Shown here: positions 24,926 to 33,519 of the stretch, piece by piece
How positions within the stretch are numbered: position 1 is the stretch's first letter
Layout: each line of letters starts with the position of its first letter
Source of the DNA: Aestuariivirga sp.
GTDB taxonomy: Bacteria > Pseudomonadota > Alphaproteobacteria > Rhizobiales > Aestuariivirgaceae
Reading direction: 5' to 3'
Assembly (NCBI RefSeq): GCF_020252395.1
Contig: NZ_JADCDB010000027.1
Coordinates: forward strand, 1 to 64,000
Length of the DNA: 64,000 nt
Program-made: the position numbers and the translations under genes
Notes under the pieces: model-generated
What the model was told of the DNA's origin: nothing
What the model saw: only the letters and a program-made list of their open reading frames with translations
Database searches by the model: none

Positions 24926-25147
24926 ATGACCCGCCAAGCCAATAACGCCCAGGCCCTCGACGCCTTCATCGCCCGCAAGGTCGATATCGACGCCATGCTG
25001 GCCCGGCTTGCCGCCCTGAGCGACGAGCATTTCGACGTTCATCCGGACGAAGTGCATTGGGGCCATGTCGGAACGCTCGCCCACTACGCCGAACTCTTGA
25101 AGCGCATCACCGACAGCGCCTTTCGCGAAGGCGAACACGCCGAATGA
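24926..25147 (+). CDS. Small conserved hypothetical protein
   Basis: A 73-residue acidic, mostly helical protein ('FIARKVDIDAMLARLAALSD', 'HPDEVHWGHVGTLAHYAELL') with a good AAGGAGAA site before ATG 24926. Similar short proteins accompany DUF3489 genes on alphaproteobacterial mobile elements. Function unknown. It reads away from the terminase genes on the plus strand. Confidence 0.7.
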   Translation: MTRQANNAQALDAFIARKVDIDAMLARLAALSDEHFDVHPDEVHWGHVGTLAHYAELLKRITDSAFREGEHAE

Positions 25148-25166
25148 TCCGGCCGACCTCCGCGCC

Positions 25167-25220
25167 AGCCCCGCGATTGCGGGGCTTGGCCTCGTAGAAG
25201 CGCCGCGATGGTCGCGGCGC
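25167..25220 (+). repeat. Two adjacent perfect hairpins between small genes
   Basis: AGCCCCGC (25167-25174) pairs with GCGGGGCT (25179-25186) around GATT. GCGCCGCGA (25200-25208) pairs with TCGCGGCGC (25212-25220) around TGG. Neither is followed by a T-run, so they look like processing or attenuation structures rather than simple terminators. Confidence 0.6.
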
Positions 25221-25239
25221 TCTCGAACCGGAGGTTCCG

Positions 25240-25806
25240 ATGACCCAGCTTTCCGACACCCAAGCCATCATCCTGAGCGCTGCTGCGCAGCGACCCGAAC
25301 GCATCGCCCTCCCGCTGCCCGACAGCCTGCGGGGCGGTGCAGCCGCAAAGGTCGTCAGCACGATGATCGCGAAGGGCCTGTTGCAGGAGGTCGAAGTCAA
25401 CGCACGACGGGGCGAACTGGTCTGGCGCGAAACCGGCGACGGCCACGGCACGACGCTGGTCGCCACCGACGCTGGCCTTGCCGCCATCGGCATCGAGCCG
25501 GATGATGTCGACGTTGCGCGCAAGAGCGCGACAGAAGCGCCGCCGCAGGATCCAGCTCAGGATGGCGACGCCGAAGCCGCACATGCGACGCGCACGCCGC
25601 GCGCCGGGACCAAACAGGCCGCGCTGATCGCCATGCTGCGCGCGCCGGACGGCGCAACCATCGAGGAGATCACCGCAGCCACCGGTTGGCAGGCCCACAC
25701 GGTGCGCGGCGCGATCGCCGGTGCGATCAAAAAGAAGCTCGGGCTCGACGTCACCTCGGAGAAGGTCGACGGTCGCGGGCGGGTCTACCGGCTTCCCGGC
25801 ACCTGA
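25240..25806 (+). CDS. DUF3489 protein with two winged-helix-like modules
   Basis: The 188 residues have an N-terminal winged-helix-like half ('LSDTQAIILSAAAQRP', 'AKVVSTMIAKGLLQEV'), an acidic Ala-rich linker, and a C-terminal DUF3489 domain ('GTKQAALIAMLRAPDGATIE', 'ITAATGWQAHTVRGAIAGAI', 'KKKLGLDVTSEKVDGRGRVY'). DUF3489 looks like a DNA-binding HTH and is common on phages and conjugative elements. Probably a regulator; target unknown. Confidence 0.8.
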   Translation: MTQLSDTQAIILSAAAQRPERIALPLPDSLRGGAAAKVVSTMIAKGLLQEVEVNARRGELVWRETGDGHGTTLVATDAGLAAIGIEPDDVDVARKSATEAPPQDPAQDGDAEAAHATRTPRAGTKQAALIAMLRAPDGATIEEITAATGWQAHTVRGAIAGAIKKKLGLDVTSEKVDGRGRVYRLPGT

Positions 25807-25934
25807 CGAGCATAACTGCAAAGTGGCAAGTACAGCCGCCAACTTTGGCGGCTGTGTTTCTTGGGGCTTACGCAGCTTCTCCCGGAACTGTACCCTTTGC
25901 GTGCATTACAGTTAACGCGTAGGGAATGCAGAAA

Positions 25935-26720
25935 ATGACCGATAAAGAAACACAGCGTAAAGTTAGCGGGATCATCACCGCAGGGGCGGATATCGCGGGT
26001 GCGGCTGCAGGCGGGGCAATTGGCTTTCTATTGGGAGGTCCAGCAGGAGCCGCAGCGGGTGGCGCTGGCGGAGCGGCGGCCGCACACGCCCTGCGAAACA
26101 TTGGAGAACAGGCATCGGATCGCCTCCTCAGCCCTCGCGAAAAGGTCCGCGTTGGGGGCGCTTTGGCGATTGCAGCTTCGAAGATCAGTGGTCGGCTAGG
26201 GAGAGGTGAGACCCTGCGAACCGACGGTTTTTTTGATCCAAAGTACAATGGACGCAGCGATGCAGAAGAAATCGCCGAAAGTGTTCTGCTTAAGTGCCAA
26301 AGGGAAGCCGAGGAACGTAAAGTTCCCTACATGGCCTTTCTTATCGGCAACATCGCCTTCGACGACCAGACCAGTCCGGGTCTGGCGCATCAGATCGTCA
26401 AAACAGCCGAAGACCTCACCTATCGACAACTATGTATTCTGAAAATCGCAGCACTCCAGGGGAACTTCAGCCTGCGTTCTGGAGATTATCGTGGGCAGCA
26501 AAATTTCGACAGGCCGCTCTACGAAATCCTTTACGAGTGCCTTGATCTCTATCACCGGGCACTAGTGAACTTTGCCGGCGAGGTCGCTTTTGGTCCAACC
26601 GATGTAAAGCCGGGCAGCATGAGCATTCAGGGAATGGGAGTGGATCTTTTCAACCAAATGGGCCTCGCAACGATTCCAGATACCGACCTAACTCCCATAG
26701 CTGCCCAGCTTTCACGCTAA
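25935..26720 (+). CDS. Unknown glycine-zipper protein (prophage passenger)
   Basis: No family recognised. From ATG 25935 (AGGGA nine bases upstream; an alternative ATG lies at 25926) it has 261 residues. Residues ~10-50 form an Ala/Gly-rich small-x3-small helix pair ('AGADIAGAAAGGAIGFLLGG', 'AGAAAGGAGGAAAAH'), the pattern of membrane-inserting glycine zippers. The rest is soluble helical sequence ('EEIAESVLLKCQREAEERKV', 'AHQIVKTAEDLTYRQLCILK'). Base composition is visibly lower in GC than its neighbours. The gene is on the plus strand between two minus-strand phage genes with its own upstream region. An exclusion or abortive-infection role is conceivable but unproven. Confidence 0.65.
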   Translation: MTDKETQRKVSGIITAGADIAGAAAGGAIGFLLGGPAGAAAGGAGGAAAAHALRNIGEQASDRLLSPREKVRVGGALAIAASKISGRLGRGETLRTDGFFDPKYNGRSDAEEIAESVLLKCQREAEERKVPYMAFLIGNIAFDDQTSPGLAHQIVKTAEDLTYRQLCILKIAALQGNFSLRSGDYRGQQNFDRPLYEILYECLDLYHRALVNFAGEVAFGPTDVKPGSMSIQGMGVDLFNQMGLATIPDTDLTPIAAQLSR

Positions 26721-26724
26721 ATCA

Positions 26725-26937
26725 CTAATCGCGGATCGCCTCGAACACGCGCCGCAGGACATACGACCGCGCGATGCTCACCACCGTGAACACCGCGCCC
26801 ATCTTCAGGTTTTGCGCCAGCGTCGTGTGCAGCCCGAAGACCGGAAAAATCAGGATCTGAGTGACCACCGCAAGCCCGTAGCCGACGATCACGTTGGCAA
26901 CGGACTCGACCAGCGAGATGAGGCGGGACTGCTTCAT
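26725..26937 (-). CDS. DUF7220 small membrane protein
   Basis: A 70-residue protein with two membrane helices ('LVESVANVIVGYGLAVVTQI', 'LKMGAVFTVVSIARSYVL') and the conserved start 'MKQSRLISL'. This short family is widespread in alphaproteobacterial prophages. Function unknown. Its ATG overlaps the stop of the methyltransferase gene in an ATGA. Confidence 0.8.
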   Translation of the reverse strand: MKQSRLISLVESVANVIVGYGLAVVTQILIFPVFGLHTTLAQNLKMGAVFTVVSIARSYVLRRVFEAIRD

Positions 26938-28292
26938 GCGGCGGTCTTGCGCTTTGGCGAAGGTTCAGGATCGGGGTCGGTGGCGGGCGGACCGACCGCT
27001 CCGTCGCCCAGCCGCTCGGCCTTCACTTGCGCAAAGGTCCGTCCGTTGCCGTTGAGGATCGCGTCGCGCCCGGTGTCGGCCTGCCAGCGCTCGATGGCGA
27101 CGTCGACATAGGCCGGGCTGATCTCCATTGCGAAGACGCGGCGGCCATTCGCTTCGCCCGCCATGATCTGCGAGCCGGAGCCCGAGAACGGCTCGTAGCA
27201 AAGCCCGCCGCGCGCCACATGCTGGCGCATCGGGATGCCGAAGGCATCGAGCGGTTTTGGCGTCGGGTGATCGGGCCGGTCGTCCTTTGCGAAACTCGGC
27301 AGCGCCCATGTCGACGGGAGCGTTTCCTCGGCCACCTTCGGCGGGCGCTTGCCCTTGATCCAGCCCATGAAGCAGGGCTCATGCTTCCAGAGGTAGTGCG
27401 ATCGGGTCAGAACGCCGCGGTCCTTCACCCAGATGATCTGCTGATGGACGAACGCGCCTGCCTTCTCCCAGCAGGCTTCCAGCATCGCCTGGCGACGCGA
27501 GGCGTGCCAGCAATACCAGGCGGCGTCTTCCGTGATCGCCTCGGCGACAGCCGCCGCGATGAAGCCGTCGTAAAGCTCGGCCCCCTGTGAGCTGTCGTCC
27601 CAAGTGGTGCCGTAGGATGCCGACCAGTCCTTGTTGCGGGTCGGATGGTTCGAGCCGTCGTAGTCGACGAGATAAGGCGGGTCGGCGGCGAACAGGATGG
27701 CTCGCTCGCCATTCATCAGGCGACGAACGTCGGTGGCGCTCGTGCTGTCGCCGCAGAGCAGCCGGTGATCGCCAAGCAGCCACAGATCGCCTGTCCGCGA
27801 TGCCGGATTGCGCGGCGGTTCCGGGATCACGACGGGGGCGACGCCCGCGCCGTCGGATGCCTCGGCGCCCGGTTCCAGCGCAAGCAGCCGGTCGAGCTCG
27901 CCATCGGAAAAGCCGATCAGCGAGAGGTCGAATTCATCGGCGACGAGTTCCTGCAGTTCGCCCGAAAGCAGCGCGTCGTCCCAGGCCCCGAGTTCGGTCA
28001 ACTTGTTGTCGGCGATGCGGTAGGCACGACGCTGCGCCTCGGTCAGATGATCGAGCACGATGACCGGCGCTTCGGTGAGGCCAAGCTGCGCGGCCGCCAT
28101 GATGCGCCCATGGCCTGCAATGACCTCGCCATCGCTCGACACCAGCACCGGGACGGTCCAGCCGAACTCCGCCATGCTGGCGGCGATCCTGGCGACCTGG
28201 TCCGCGCCATGGGTCTTGGCGTTGCGCGCATAGGGACGCAGGCGGTCGAGCGGCCAGGTCTCGATCGCTTCGGGGGCGAAGCTGAGGGTCAT
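26934..28292 (-). CDS. ParB-like domain fused to beta-class DNA methyltransferase
   Basis: Orphan phage methyltransferase. Residues ~10-130 form a ParB/sulfiredoxin-like domain ('LDRLRPYARNAKTHGADQV', 'GHGRIMAAAQLGL'). The catalytic domain has motif IV DPPY (D204) before motif I 'FSGSGSQ' (near 369), the beta-class order for N6-adenine or N4-cytosine methylation. 'DHPTPKPLDAFGIPMRQH' and 'GRRVFAMEISPAYVDVAIER' support this. There is no paired endonuclease, so it likely protects phage DNA or regulates packaging or transcription. Independent of the Mod enzyme at 49022. Confidence 0.92.
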   Translation of the reverse strand: MTLSFAPEAIETWPLDRLRPYARNAKTHGADQVARIAASMAEFGWTVPVLVSSDGEVIAGHGRIMAAAQLGLTEAPVIVLDHLTEAQRRAYRIADNKLTELGAWDDALLSGELQELVADEFDLSLIGFSDGELDRLLALEPGAEASDGAGVAPVVIPEPPRNPASRTGDLWLLGDHRLLCGDSTSATDVRRLMNGERAILFAADPPYLVDYDGSNHPTRNKDWSASYGTTWDDSSQGAELYDGFIAAAVAEAITEDAAWYCWHASRRQAMLEACWEKAGAFVHQQIIWVKDRGVLTRSHYLWKHEPCFMGWIKGKRPPKVAEETLPSTWALPSFAKDDRPDHPTPKPLDAFGIPMRQHVARGGLCYEPFSGSGSQIMAGEANGRRVFAMEISPAYVDVAIERWQADTGRDAILNGNGRTFAQVKAERLGDGAVGPPATDPDPEPSPKRKTAA

Positions 28293-28656
28293 GATGTCCG
28301 GTGATGGCTGGGCGTGTCGCCGTCGATTGGCCGCTGGATGCCGAATGCCGAGCCGGACTCCGCGAAGGGTCCAGGCATGGCAGCGGCTAGGAGGCAGAAA
28401 AGTTTGTGTTCGTCGGGACTTCCGAGCGGCCGTGAAAGGCGCTGGACTCTCGCTGGCTTCCCAAAAAATCCGGCCTGCCGCTAGCGACGTTTCGCGCCGC
28501 GCCCTCCCGCATAGGGTATCCGCCGGGAAGGAACCAAACGCGTCAGCCGGGCCGCTTGGGATGCGCCTCTCGCGAACATGCCACCGGGATACGCGAATTC
28601 GGGCCGTTCTGTCTCGCCGGGAAATGTCTCACTGAAAATTGTCTCACGCGATGCAT
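28293..28656. other. 364-bp gap without a convincing gene; 15-bp periodic repeat at one end
   Basis: No supported coding sequence. Near 28609-28647 the minus strand reads GTGAGACA, GTGAGACA and GCGAGACA at 15-base spacing. Fifteen bases equals five codons, so this could be decayed coding sequence or a spaced protein-binding array. The rest shows nothing recognisable. Confidence 0.5.
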
Positions 28657-29094
28657 TCAGCTTGACACGCGGCGCGTCGCATCGACGACGAACCGCTGCG
28701 AGCGCTTCGCGGGTGGCCGGCGTCCATTGAGCCGCCATGTGATGACGCACAGCGCGTATTCCCAGCGGCGGTGCGCCGTGGCGCGCGACAGGCCGAACCG
28801 CCAGCAGATCGGCTTCCACGGCGTGCCCTCGGCGCGCGCCCAGACGAGCTTGGCGTCTTCCGGCTCCAGCCAGGCGAGCCAGTCGAAGGTCTTTTCCATC
28901 CGGGAGATGGCGGCAGGCGACGGCGGAGGCCGGCGCAGTCGTGGGGGCTCCTGGCCGGCGAGATCCGAAAACTCGTACACGATCTGCGGCCAGGTGCTGA
29001 AATACCCCTGACCTTTCGCATCAGGCAGGCGCTTCAGGACATCGGCCGCCTCGGCGAGCCGTTCTTCCACCTGATCACGGGTCCAGACGTCCAT
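28657..29094 (-). CDS. DUF6362 phage protein
   Basis: The 145 residues include 'DQVEERLAEAADVLKRLPDA', 'EKTFDWLAWLEPEDAKLVWA' and the HTH-like 'PWKPICWRFGLSRATAHRRW', which fit DUF6362. The HTH-like C-terminus suggests DNA binding. It overlaps the upstream small gene by 20 bases and lies in the replication operon. Confidence 0.75.
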   Translation of the reverse strand: MDVWTRDQVEERLAEAADVLKRLPDAKGQGYFSTWPQIVYEFSDLAGQEPPRLRRPPPSPAAISRMEKTFDWLAWLEPEDAKLVWARAEGTPWKPICWRFGLSRATAHRRWEYALCVITWRLNGRRPPAKRSQRFVVDATRRVSS

Positions 29095-29278
29095 GCCGCG
29101 CCTCCTTGGTGTATCCGTAGAGTTTGTCTCCGAGTTGCCGCACGAGCTCGCGCTCGGGCCAGGTCAGGCGCGGATCGGTCTCGCTGACCACGAGGACCTT
29201 CTGCTCGCGCCAGCCTTCGCGCTTGATCTCTTCCGGCGATCGCCGTTTGCCGCCGAAACCGGGTGGCGCCCATCTCAT
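29075..29278 (-). CDS. Small basic phage protein, unknown
   Basis: The 67 residues from ATG 29278 (overlapping the RuvC-like stop in an ATGA) are rich in Arg, Lys and Trp: 'RWAPPGFGGKRRSPEEIKRE', 'WPERELVRQLGDKLYGYTKE'. No family recognised; probably DNA-binding from its charge. Confidence 0.6.
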   Translation of the reverse strand: MRWAPPGFGGKRRSPEEIKREGWREQKVLVVSETDPRLTWPERELVRQLGDKLYGYTKEARHGRLDP

Positions 29279-29778
29279 CGCAGGCCTCCCCTTGTCTCGA
29301 TGGCCCAGAGGAGCAGCGCGATGGCGTCGGCTTCGTTGTTGTCCTTCGGGCTGAAGCCTCGCGCTGAGACGGCGGCGATGACGGCGTCCTTGCCCGCATT
29401 GCCCTTGGCCGTCGCATGGCGCTTGATGGTGCCGACGGGCACGCCCTGATAGGCGATCGACCGATGCTCGCACCACGCAGTCAGCGTGGCGAGGAAGCCG
29501 CCATAGAGGTGGGCGGCATCGACGCCGAGGTGGCGGCGGACCTCCTCGAAGTAGATCGCTTCGAGACTGCCGGCGTCGGCGATCAGGGTGTCGAGCCAGG
29601 CGGAGAACCGGACGAAGCGCATACCGCCGCCATCGAAGCGGCTCGGCCGGAACGAGACTGAGCCATGCAGGATCTGGCCGGTCGCGAGCCGCAGCGCCCA
29701 GCCGGTCGTGGTGCCGAAATCAAGGGCGAGGAGTGGGCCCTTTCCCGGTCGCAGGGGGTCGGTGCCGAGGGGCACCAT
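29275..29778 (-). CDS. RuvC-like Holliday junction resolvase
   Basis: Resolves recombination or replication junctions in phage DNA. From ATG 29778 it has 167 residues with the RNase-H-fold acidic residues in RuvC order: Asp20 in 'LLALDFGTTTGWALRL', Glu in 'AIYFEEVRRH' and the C-terminal 'NNEADAIALLLWA'. A basic 'GTIKRHATAKGNAGKDAV' precedes the last. The open frame extends upstream to 30126 through the iteron-like repeats, but that part looks non-coding, so I chose the ATG next to the conserved domain. Confidence 0.85.
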   Translation of the reverse strand: MVPLGTDPLRPGKGPLLALDFGTTTGWALRLATGQILHGSVSFRPSRFDGGGMRFVRFSAWLDTLIADAGSLEAIYFEEVRRHLGVDAAHLYGGFLATLTAWCEHRSIAYQGVPVGTIKRHATAKGNAGKDAVIAAVSARGFSPKDNNEADAIALLLWAIETRGGLR

Positions 29779-29920
29779 GGTCGGATCACGGGGTGCGACG
29801 AGGACGGGCTGGCACGCTGTTGCCAACGCCGCTGCCGACGACACAGGTCGCGACGGACGAGCGCGCCTGATGGGCGCTCGCTCGTCTCTCCCGTAGGGAG
29901 AGCAGGAATTCTGGCAATCT

Positions 29921-30109
29921 GGCAACTTCTCTAAGTCGTTGAGATAGAACGATCTTTTGAAGTTGCCAAGTTGCCGGAGGGAAGTTGCCAGATTGCCGAC
30001 CGGCAACTTCGCCGCTTCCTTAAGCGTTTGGAATGAAACGACTTTTCGTGCCGGGAAGTTGCCAGTTGCCGAAGTTGCCAGTTGCCAGGACAGCGCCGTT
30101 GGCAACTTC
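29921..30109. repeat. Iteron-like cluster: seven copies of GAAGTTGCC in both orientations
   Basis: GAAGTTGCC occurs at 29959, 29981, 30055 and 30071. Its complement GGCAACTTC occurs at 29921, 30002 and 30101. Shorter AGTTGCC copies sit between them (29968, 30064, 30080). Pairs 29921/29959 and 30002/30055 bracket inner imperfect dyads (AAGTCGTT with AACGATCTT; AAGCGTTT with AAACGACTT), giving two long hairpins. It lies between the primase-helicase and resolvase genes, so a replication origin is the leading idea. Confidence 0.75.
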
Positions 30110-30122
30110 TCGACGGGGAACA

Positions 30123-32381
30123 TCATGGGGTCTCTCCTTCGGGATAGACCCAGACGAGCGGGTTCTCGACGTCGAGCACGGCGCCGGTCTGGGCTGCTTT
30201 GTAGTGGGTGGGAAGAACGGGAATGAAGGCGGGCGTCACCTCGCCGGTGTCCGCATCGACGCTCTCGCCCGATGGGAACCGCATGCCTTCGATCACGAGG
30301 TAGCCGAGCTTCGAACGGGCGTTGGGCAGGCCATAGGGACCGCCGTCGCGGGTGAACTTCACGTAGCCCTTGGTGGCGAGCACGCTGACACGTTCACAGA
30401 TCGTCGTGCGCCCGCCGAGCCCCGCCTGGTTCTCGAAGGCCTCGGCGAACTGCAGGGCGGTGAAGAGGTGTCCGGCGCGCGCCTGCTCATCGAGAATGTC
30501 GAGGATCACATCGCGCTTGCGCGCGCGCTCGGCATCGAGCCGCTCGCCAAGGTCCTTGCGCACCAGGCGCTCGGATTTCGGATCGAGCATGATCCAGCGG
30601 CCTTGCCGCTTGTCGATGAGGATGGGCTCGATCGCGGGGCCATTGCGCAGTTCGAACTCGATGCGGCGCTCGGGGCGCTCCTCATCGGGGCGATGCATGA
30701 GGATGCCGGCGCTGTAGAACCCGCGCAGCGCGCTGGCGCCGGCGAGCGCCTGGAACGGATCCTCGGCGATCTGCTTCTTCTGCGCCTTCCGTGTGTGGTG
30801 GCAGAGGATCAGCCCGGCTTCGGGGGCGGTGGTATTGCGCAGCGCTTCCACCCGGGCCTGCAGGAAGAAGAGCATCGCATCATTGTCGTTCTCGCTGCCG
30901 CCATCCGGTCCGCCGTCGAAAAGGTTGCGGATCGGGTCGATGCAAAGGATGTCCGGACGCTCGCTCTCGAACGCGCCGAGGATCGCGGCTTCCACCAGGC
31001 CAAGGCCACGCCCGTCCAGGATGAGCCGGAGCTTCGGCGTCACGACGAGATTGTCGCGCGCGATGGCGAGCACCGGCTTCGGCAGGCTGAGGCCTTGCAG
31101 CCGCTCGCGCAGGTAGTGGTAGTCGATCTCCGCCTGGAGGTAGAACACGCGCAGAGGGCGCGGCGGCTTGAAGCAGAGGAACGCGGCCCCCGCCGCCATG
31201 TGGGCGAGCAGGCTGATCAGAAAATCGCTCTTGCCGACCTTCGGCGCGCCGCCGAGCACGAGCATGCCACCGGGCGTGAGCACGCGCGGCGCAATGATGT
31301 CGGCCGGCATGGGGCTCTTGTCGTCGATCAGCGCGCCGAGCGTGAAAGCCGGGATCGATGCGACTGGTGCGTGGCCAAGCGTCAGGCCGGGCCCGTTGCG
31401 GGCGACATGCCGACGCCAGAGCCGATCGAATTCCGCATCGATGCGTTCCGGCGGCCAGGGCGGATCGAGGCAGGCCTGGTTGAACTCCTGGATCGCGCGC
31501 CGGGCCTCGTCCTCGGTCTCGCGCCCTTCATGAACGAGCCGGACATGATGGCCGATCGCCATGCTGGCCGCTTCGAAGCGGGTGACGGGATCGACGCCGC
31601 CTGCGCGGGTGCGACGGGACAGAACGTCATCGAGCGTCGGCTTGTCAGGCGTTGCGTGCGGCTCGATGGGCGGTGCGAGACCCGGAAGCGCCGGCATCAC
31701 CTCGACCGCGTCGGCGAATTCACGCAGGTCGCTTTCGGCTGCGGAGCTCTCACGGATGGCGACAAGGCGCGAGGCTCCGCCCGTGAAGTAGATCGATCCT
31801 GCGACGCGGATCGGCTGATGTGCCGAGCGAAAATGCGGATCGCCGCCGACCTTGTCGGCGATCAGCCCTCGCAGCGCGCAGACGAGATCGACGTCTGCGC
31901 CCTCGACGGGTTCATTGAGCCGCCACCAGACATGCAGCTTCGGCGCGCCGGTCTCGCTGCGGCCGCCGCTTTCGACCACCATCACCGGTGACGGCAGGTA
32001 CTGCCTGAGGTGAGAGAGCTTTGCTTGCGTCTCGCCTGAGTCGAGGTCGACAACGATGGTCTGGATCTGCTGGACGTCCTCGGCCTTGGCCTGACCCGCC
32101 TCGGCGACGGTTCCAGGCACAACATAGAGCGCCGCGCCTTCGCGCGCGGCCCAGATGGCCGAGGTCACGATTTTCGTGGCGGCGTCGCGATCCGCTTCGA
32201 TCCAGGCGGTGTGGGGGCGGCCCGAGCTTCCTTTCTCGGCAAGGCCGCGCACAGGGATCAGCCCATCACAATAGTCGAAGACGCGGTCGATGAAGAGCGC
32301 GATGGTGTCCTGGTCCGGCGTGAGCATGGGCTCGGCCGCGGACCGGGCATCGCTGGATCGCGGGTTCGCGTCAGCGCTCAT
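30123..32381 (-). CDS. Phage primase-helicase (RepA-like AAA ATPase)
   Basis: A 752-residue replication protein. The N-terminal ~230 residues resemble archaeo-eukaryotic/RepB-type primase folds ('IQTIVVDLDSGETQAKLSHL', 'GAPKLHVWWRLNEPVEG', 'RSAHQPIRVAGSIYF'). The central RecA-like ATPase has Walker A 'GGAPKVGKSD' (K384), 'RVFYLQAEIDYHYLRERL', Walker B 'PDILCIDPIRNLFDG' and 'LILCHHTRK'. A winged-helix-like C-terminus follows. The start at ATG 32381 overlaps the upstream nuclease stop. The iteron cluster immediately downstream fits an initiator role. Confidence 0.85.
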   Translation of the reverse strand: MSADANPRSSDARSAAEPMLTPDQDTIALFIDRVFDYCDGLIPVRGLAEKGSSGRPHTAWIEADRDAATKIVTSAIWAAREGAALYVVPGTVAEAGQAKAEDVQQIQTIVVDLDSGETQAKLSHLRQYLPSPVMVVESGGRSETGAPKLHVWWRLNEPVEGADVDLVCALRGLIADKVGGDPHFRSAHQPIRVAGSIYFTGGASRLVAIRESSAAESDLREFADAVEVMPALPGLAPPIEPHATPDKPTLDDVLSRRTRAGGVDPVTRFEAASMAIGHHVRLVHEGRETEDEARRAIQEFNQACLDPPWPPERIDAEFDRLWRRHVARNGPGLTLGHAPVASIPAFTLGALIDDKSPMPADIIAPRVLTPGGMLVLGGAPKVGKSDFLISLLAHMAAGAAFLCFKPPRPLRVFYLQAEIDYHYLRERLQGLSLPKPVLAIARDNLVVTPKLRLILDGRGLGLVEAAILGAFESERPDILCIDPIRNLFDGGPDGGSENDNDAMLFFLQARVEALRNTTAPEAGLILCHHTRKAQKKQIAEDPFQALAGASALRGFYSAGILMHRPDEERPERRIEFELRNGPAIEPILIDKRQGRWIMLDPKSERLVRKDLGERLDAERARKRDVILDILDEQARAGHLFTALQFAEAFENQAGLGGRTTICERVSVLATKGYVKFTRDGGPYGLPNARSKLGYLVIEGMRFPSGESVDADTGEVTPAFIPVLPTHYKAAQTGAVLDVENPLVWVYPEGETP

Positions 32382-33136
32382 CCGGGCAGCCTCCAGCAAC
32401 GCTCGGCCCATGGGCAGAAGCGGCACTCGAAGTGCGTCGGGTCGTGCGCGATGCGCGGCAGCAGTTCATGCGCGTCGGTGGCGCGCAGGATGCGCACGGC
32501 GCGGTCGCTCGCGGCCTGAGCCCTAGCGGCGTCGAACGGCACGAGCTCGTGGTGAAGCTCGGCGGTATCCTTGTTGATGGCGGTGAAGAGCGCCGGATGC
32601 TCCGAGACACCGGGCAGCGCAGGCTCCAAATAGGCCTGATAGATCGCGATCTGGACGGCGTAGATCGGCTTCGCAAGCACGACGCCCTTGGCGACGGTCT
32701 CCCGCCACCCCTTGGCGTTCATCGTCTTGCATTCCCACAGTACTGGAACCTGAAGGGCCGGCATGTCGCGAGCCCCGAACACCACGCCGTCGACATGACC
32801 GCGGATACGCCCGCCCGCGACGGAGAAGCCGATCTGTCCGCCGTCCCTTGTGCGCGTGACGAGATCGAGGCCGCTTGCACGTAGCCAGCGAATGGCGACC
32901 TCTTCGAGAGCATGGCCGATCTCCAAGATTCGAAGGGTCCGGCCATCGAGGCTCGCGCCGGGATCACGGGGGGTGTCCGTGAACTCGAACTGAAGCGCGC
33001 GATCGCAGGTGACGCCGAGGCGGGAGGCTCCGAGATAGCCGCGCGCCGGGACGGCAACGCGTTCACCTGCAAGCGCCGCATCGATGCGCTGGTTCAAATG
33101 GTCGGCAAAGGTCGTGCCCGAATTGAAGTCGAGCAT
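32378..33136 (-). CDS. RecB/Cas4-like PD-(D/E)XK nuclease with Cys cluster
   Basis: The 252 residues show PD-(D/E)XK nuclease motifs: 'IRGHVDGVVFG' (Asp), 'LWECKTMNAKGW' (E-x-K) and 'YAVQIAIYQAYL' (motif with Gln/Tyr). Four cysteines, one near residue 45 ('TCDRALQF') and three at the end ('CRFCPWAERCW'), match the Fe-S cluster of Cas4/AddB-type nucleases. Likely processes DNA ends for the Sak4-like recombination system two genes away. Confidence 0.85.
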   Translation of the reverse strand: MLDFNSGTTFADHLNQRIDAALAGERVAVPARGYLGASRLGVTCDRALQFEFTDTPRDPGASLDGRTLRILEIGHALEEVAIRWLRASGLDLVTRTRDGGQIGFSVAGGRIRGHVDGVVFGARDMPALQVPVLWECKTMNAKGWRETVAKGVVLAKPIYAVQIAIYQAYLEPALPGVSEHPALFTAINKDTAELHHELVPFDAARAQAASDRAVRILRATDAHELLPRIAHDPTHFECRFCPWAERCWRLPG

Positions 33137-33519
33137 CAGAATGGGATCTCCGCGCTCGCCTGCGCGGCGCTCGCCGCCATCGCTTCCTGAAAGCTGCCGA
33201 TGGCGGCTTCGATCAGGGTCAGCACCTGCGTTTCGGAGAGGCTGTCGAGCGGCGTCGTCCAGCCGATCTCCTCCATCAGCTCGGCGACGGGCCGGAGCGC
33301 TGCACGCATGGCGGCGCGTTCCTGTTCGGTCAGATCAACCACGGAACGCCTCCGTGCCGACGAGGACCAGAAGGCCTGACAGCTGATCGAGCAGAACCAG
33401 CGTTCCGGGCGCGGCCGGCTTATCGGCAAGGGCTCGCGCCAGCCAAAGCCGCGTGATGGTTTCCTGCAGGCGGCACAGGGGATGCCCTTCGGGTGCCAGA
33501 GACGCTCCCGGTCCGACAT
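33136..33519 (-). CDS. DUF6511 zinc-ribbon phage protein
   Basis: The 127 residues from ATG 33519 show the DUF6511 pattern: 'CAACRKPSRGFGW', then 'WFCSISCQAFW' (two Cys pairs suggesting zinc), then the helical 'DLTEQERAAMRAALRPVAEL' and 'EEIGWTTPLDSL'. The stop shares one base with the nuclease ATG. Function unknown; it is common in replication modules of alphaproteobacterial phages. Confidence 0.75.
   Translation of the reverse strand: MSDRERLWHPKGIPCAACRKPSRGFGWREPLPISRPRPERWFCSISCQAFWSSSARRRSVVDLTEQERAAMRAALRPVAELMEEIGWTTPLDSLSETQVLTLIEAAIGSFQEAMAASAAQASAEIPF

Noticed and set aside
29779-30126. N-terminal extension of the RuvC-like protein through the iteron cluster
   Set aside because: The extension translates the repeats into low-information peptides and the conserved domain starts right after ATG 29778.
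30033-31991. A 652-codon plus-strand open frame opposite the primase-helicase
   Set aside because: No domain and no ribosome site; the minus strand has Walker motifs.
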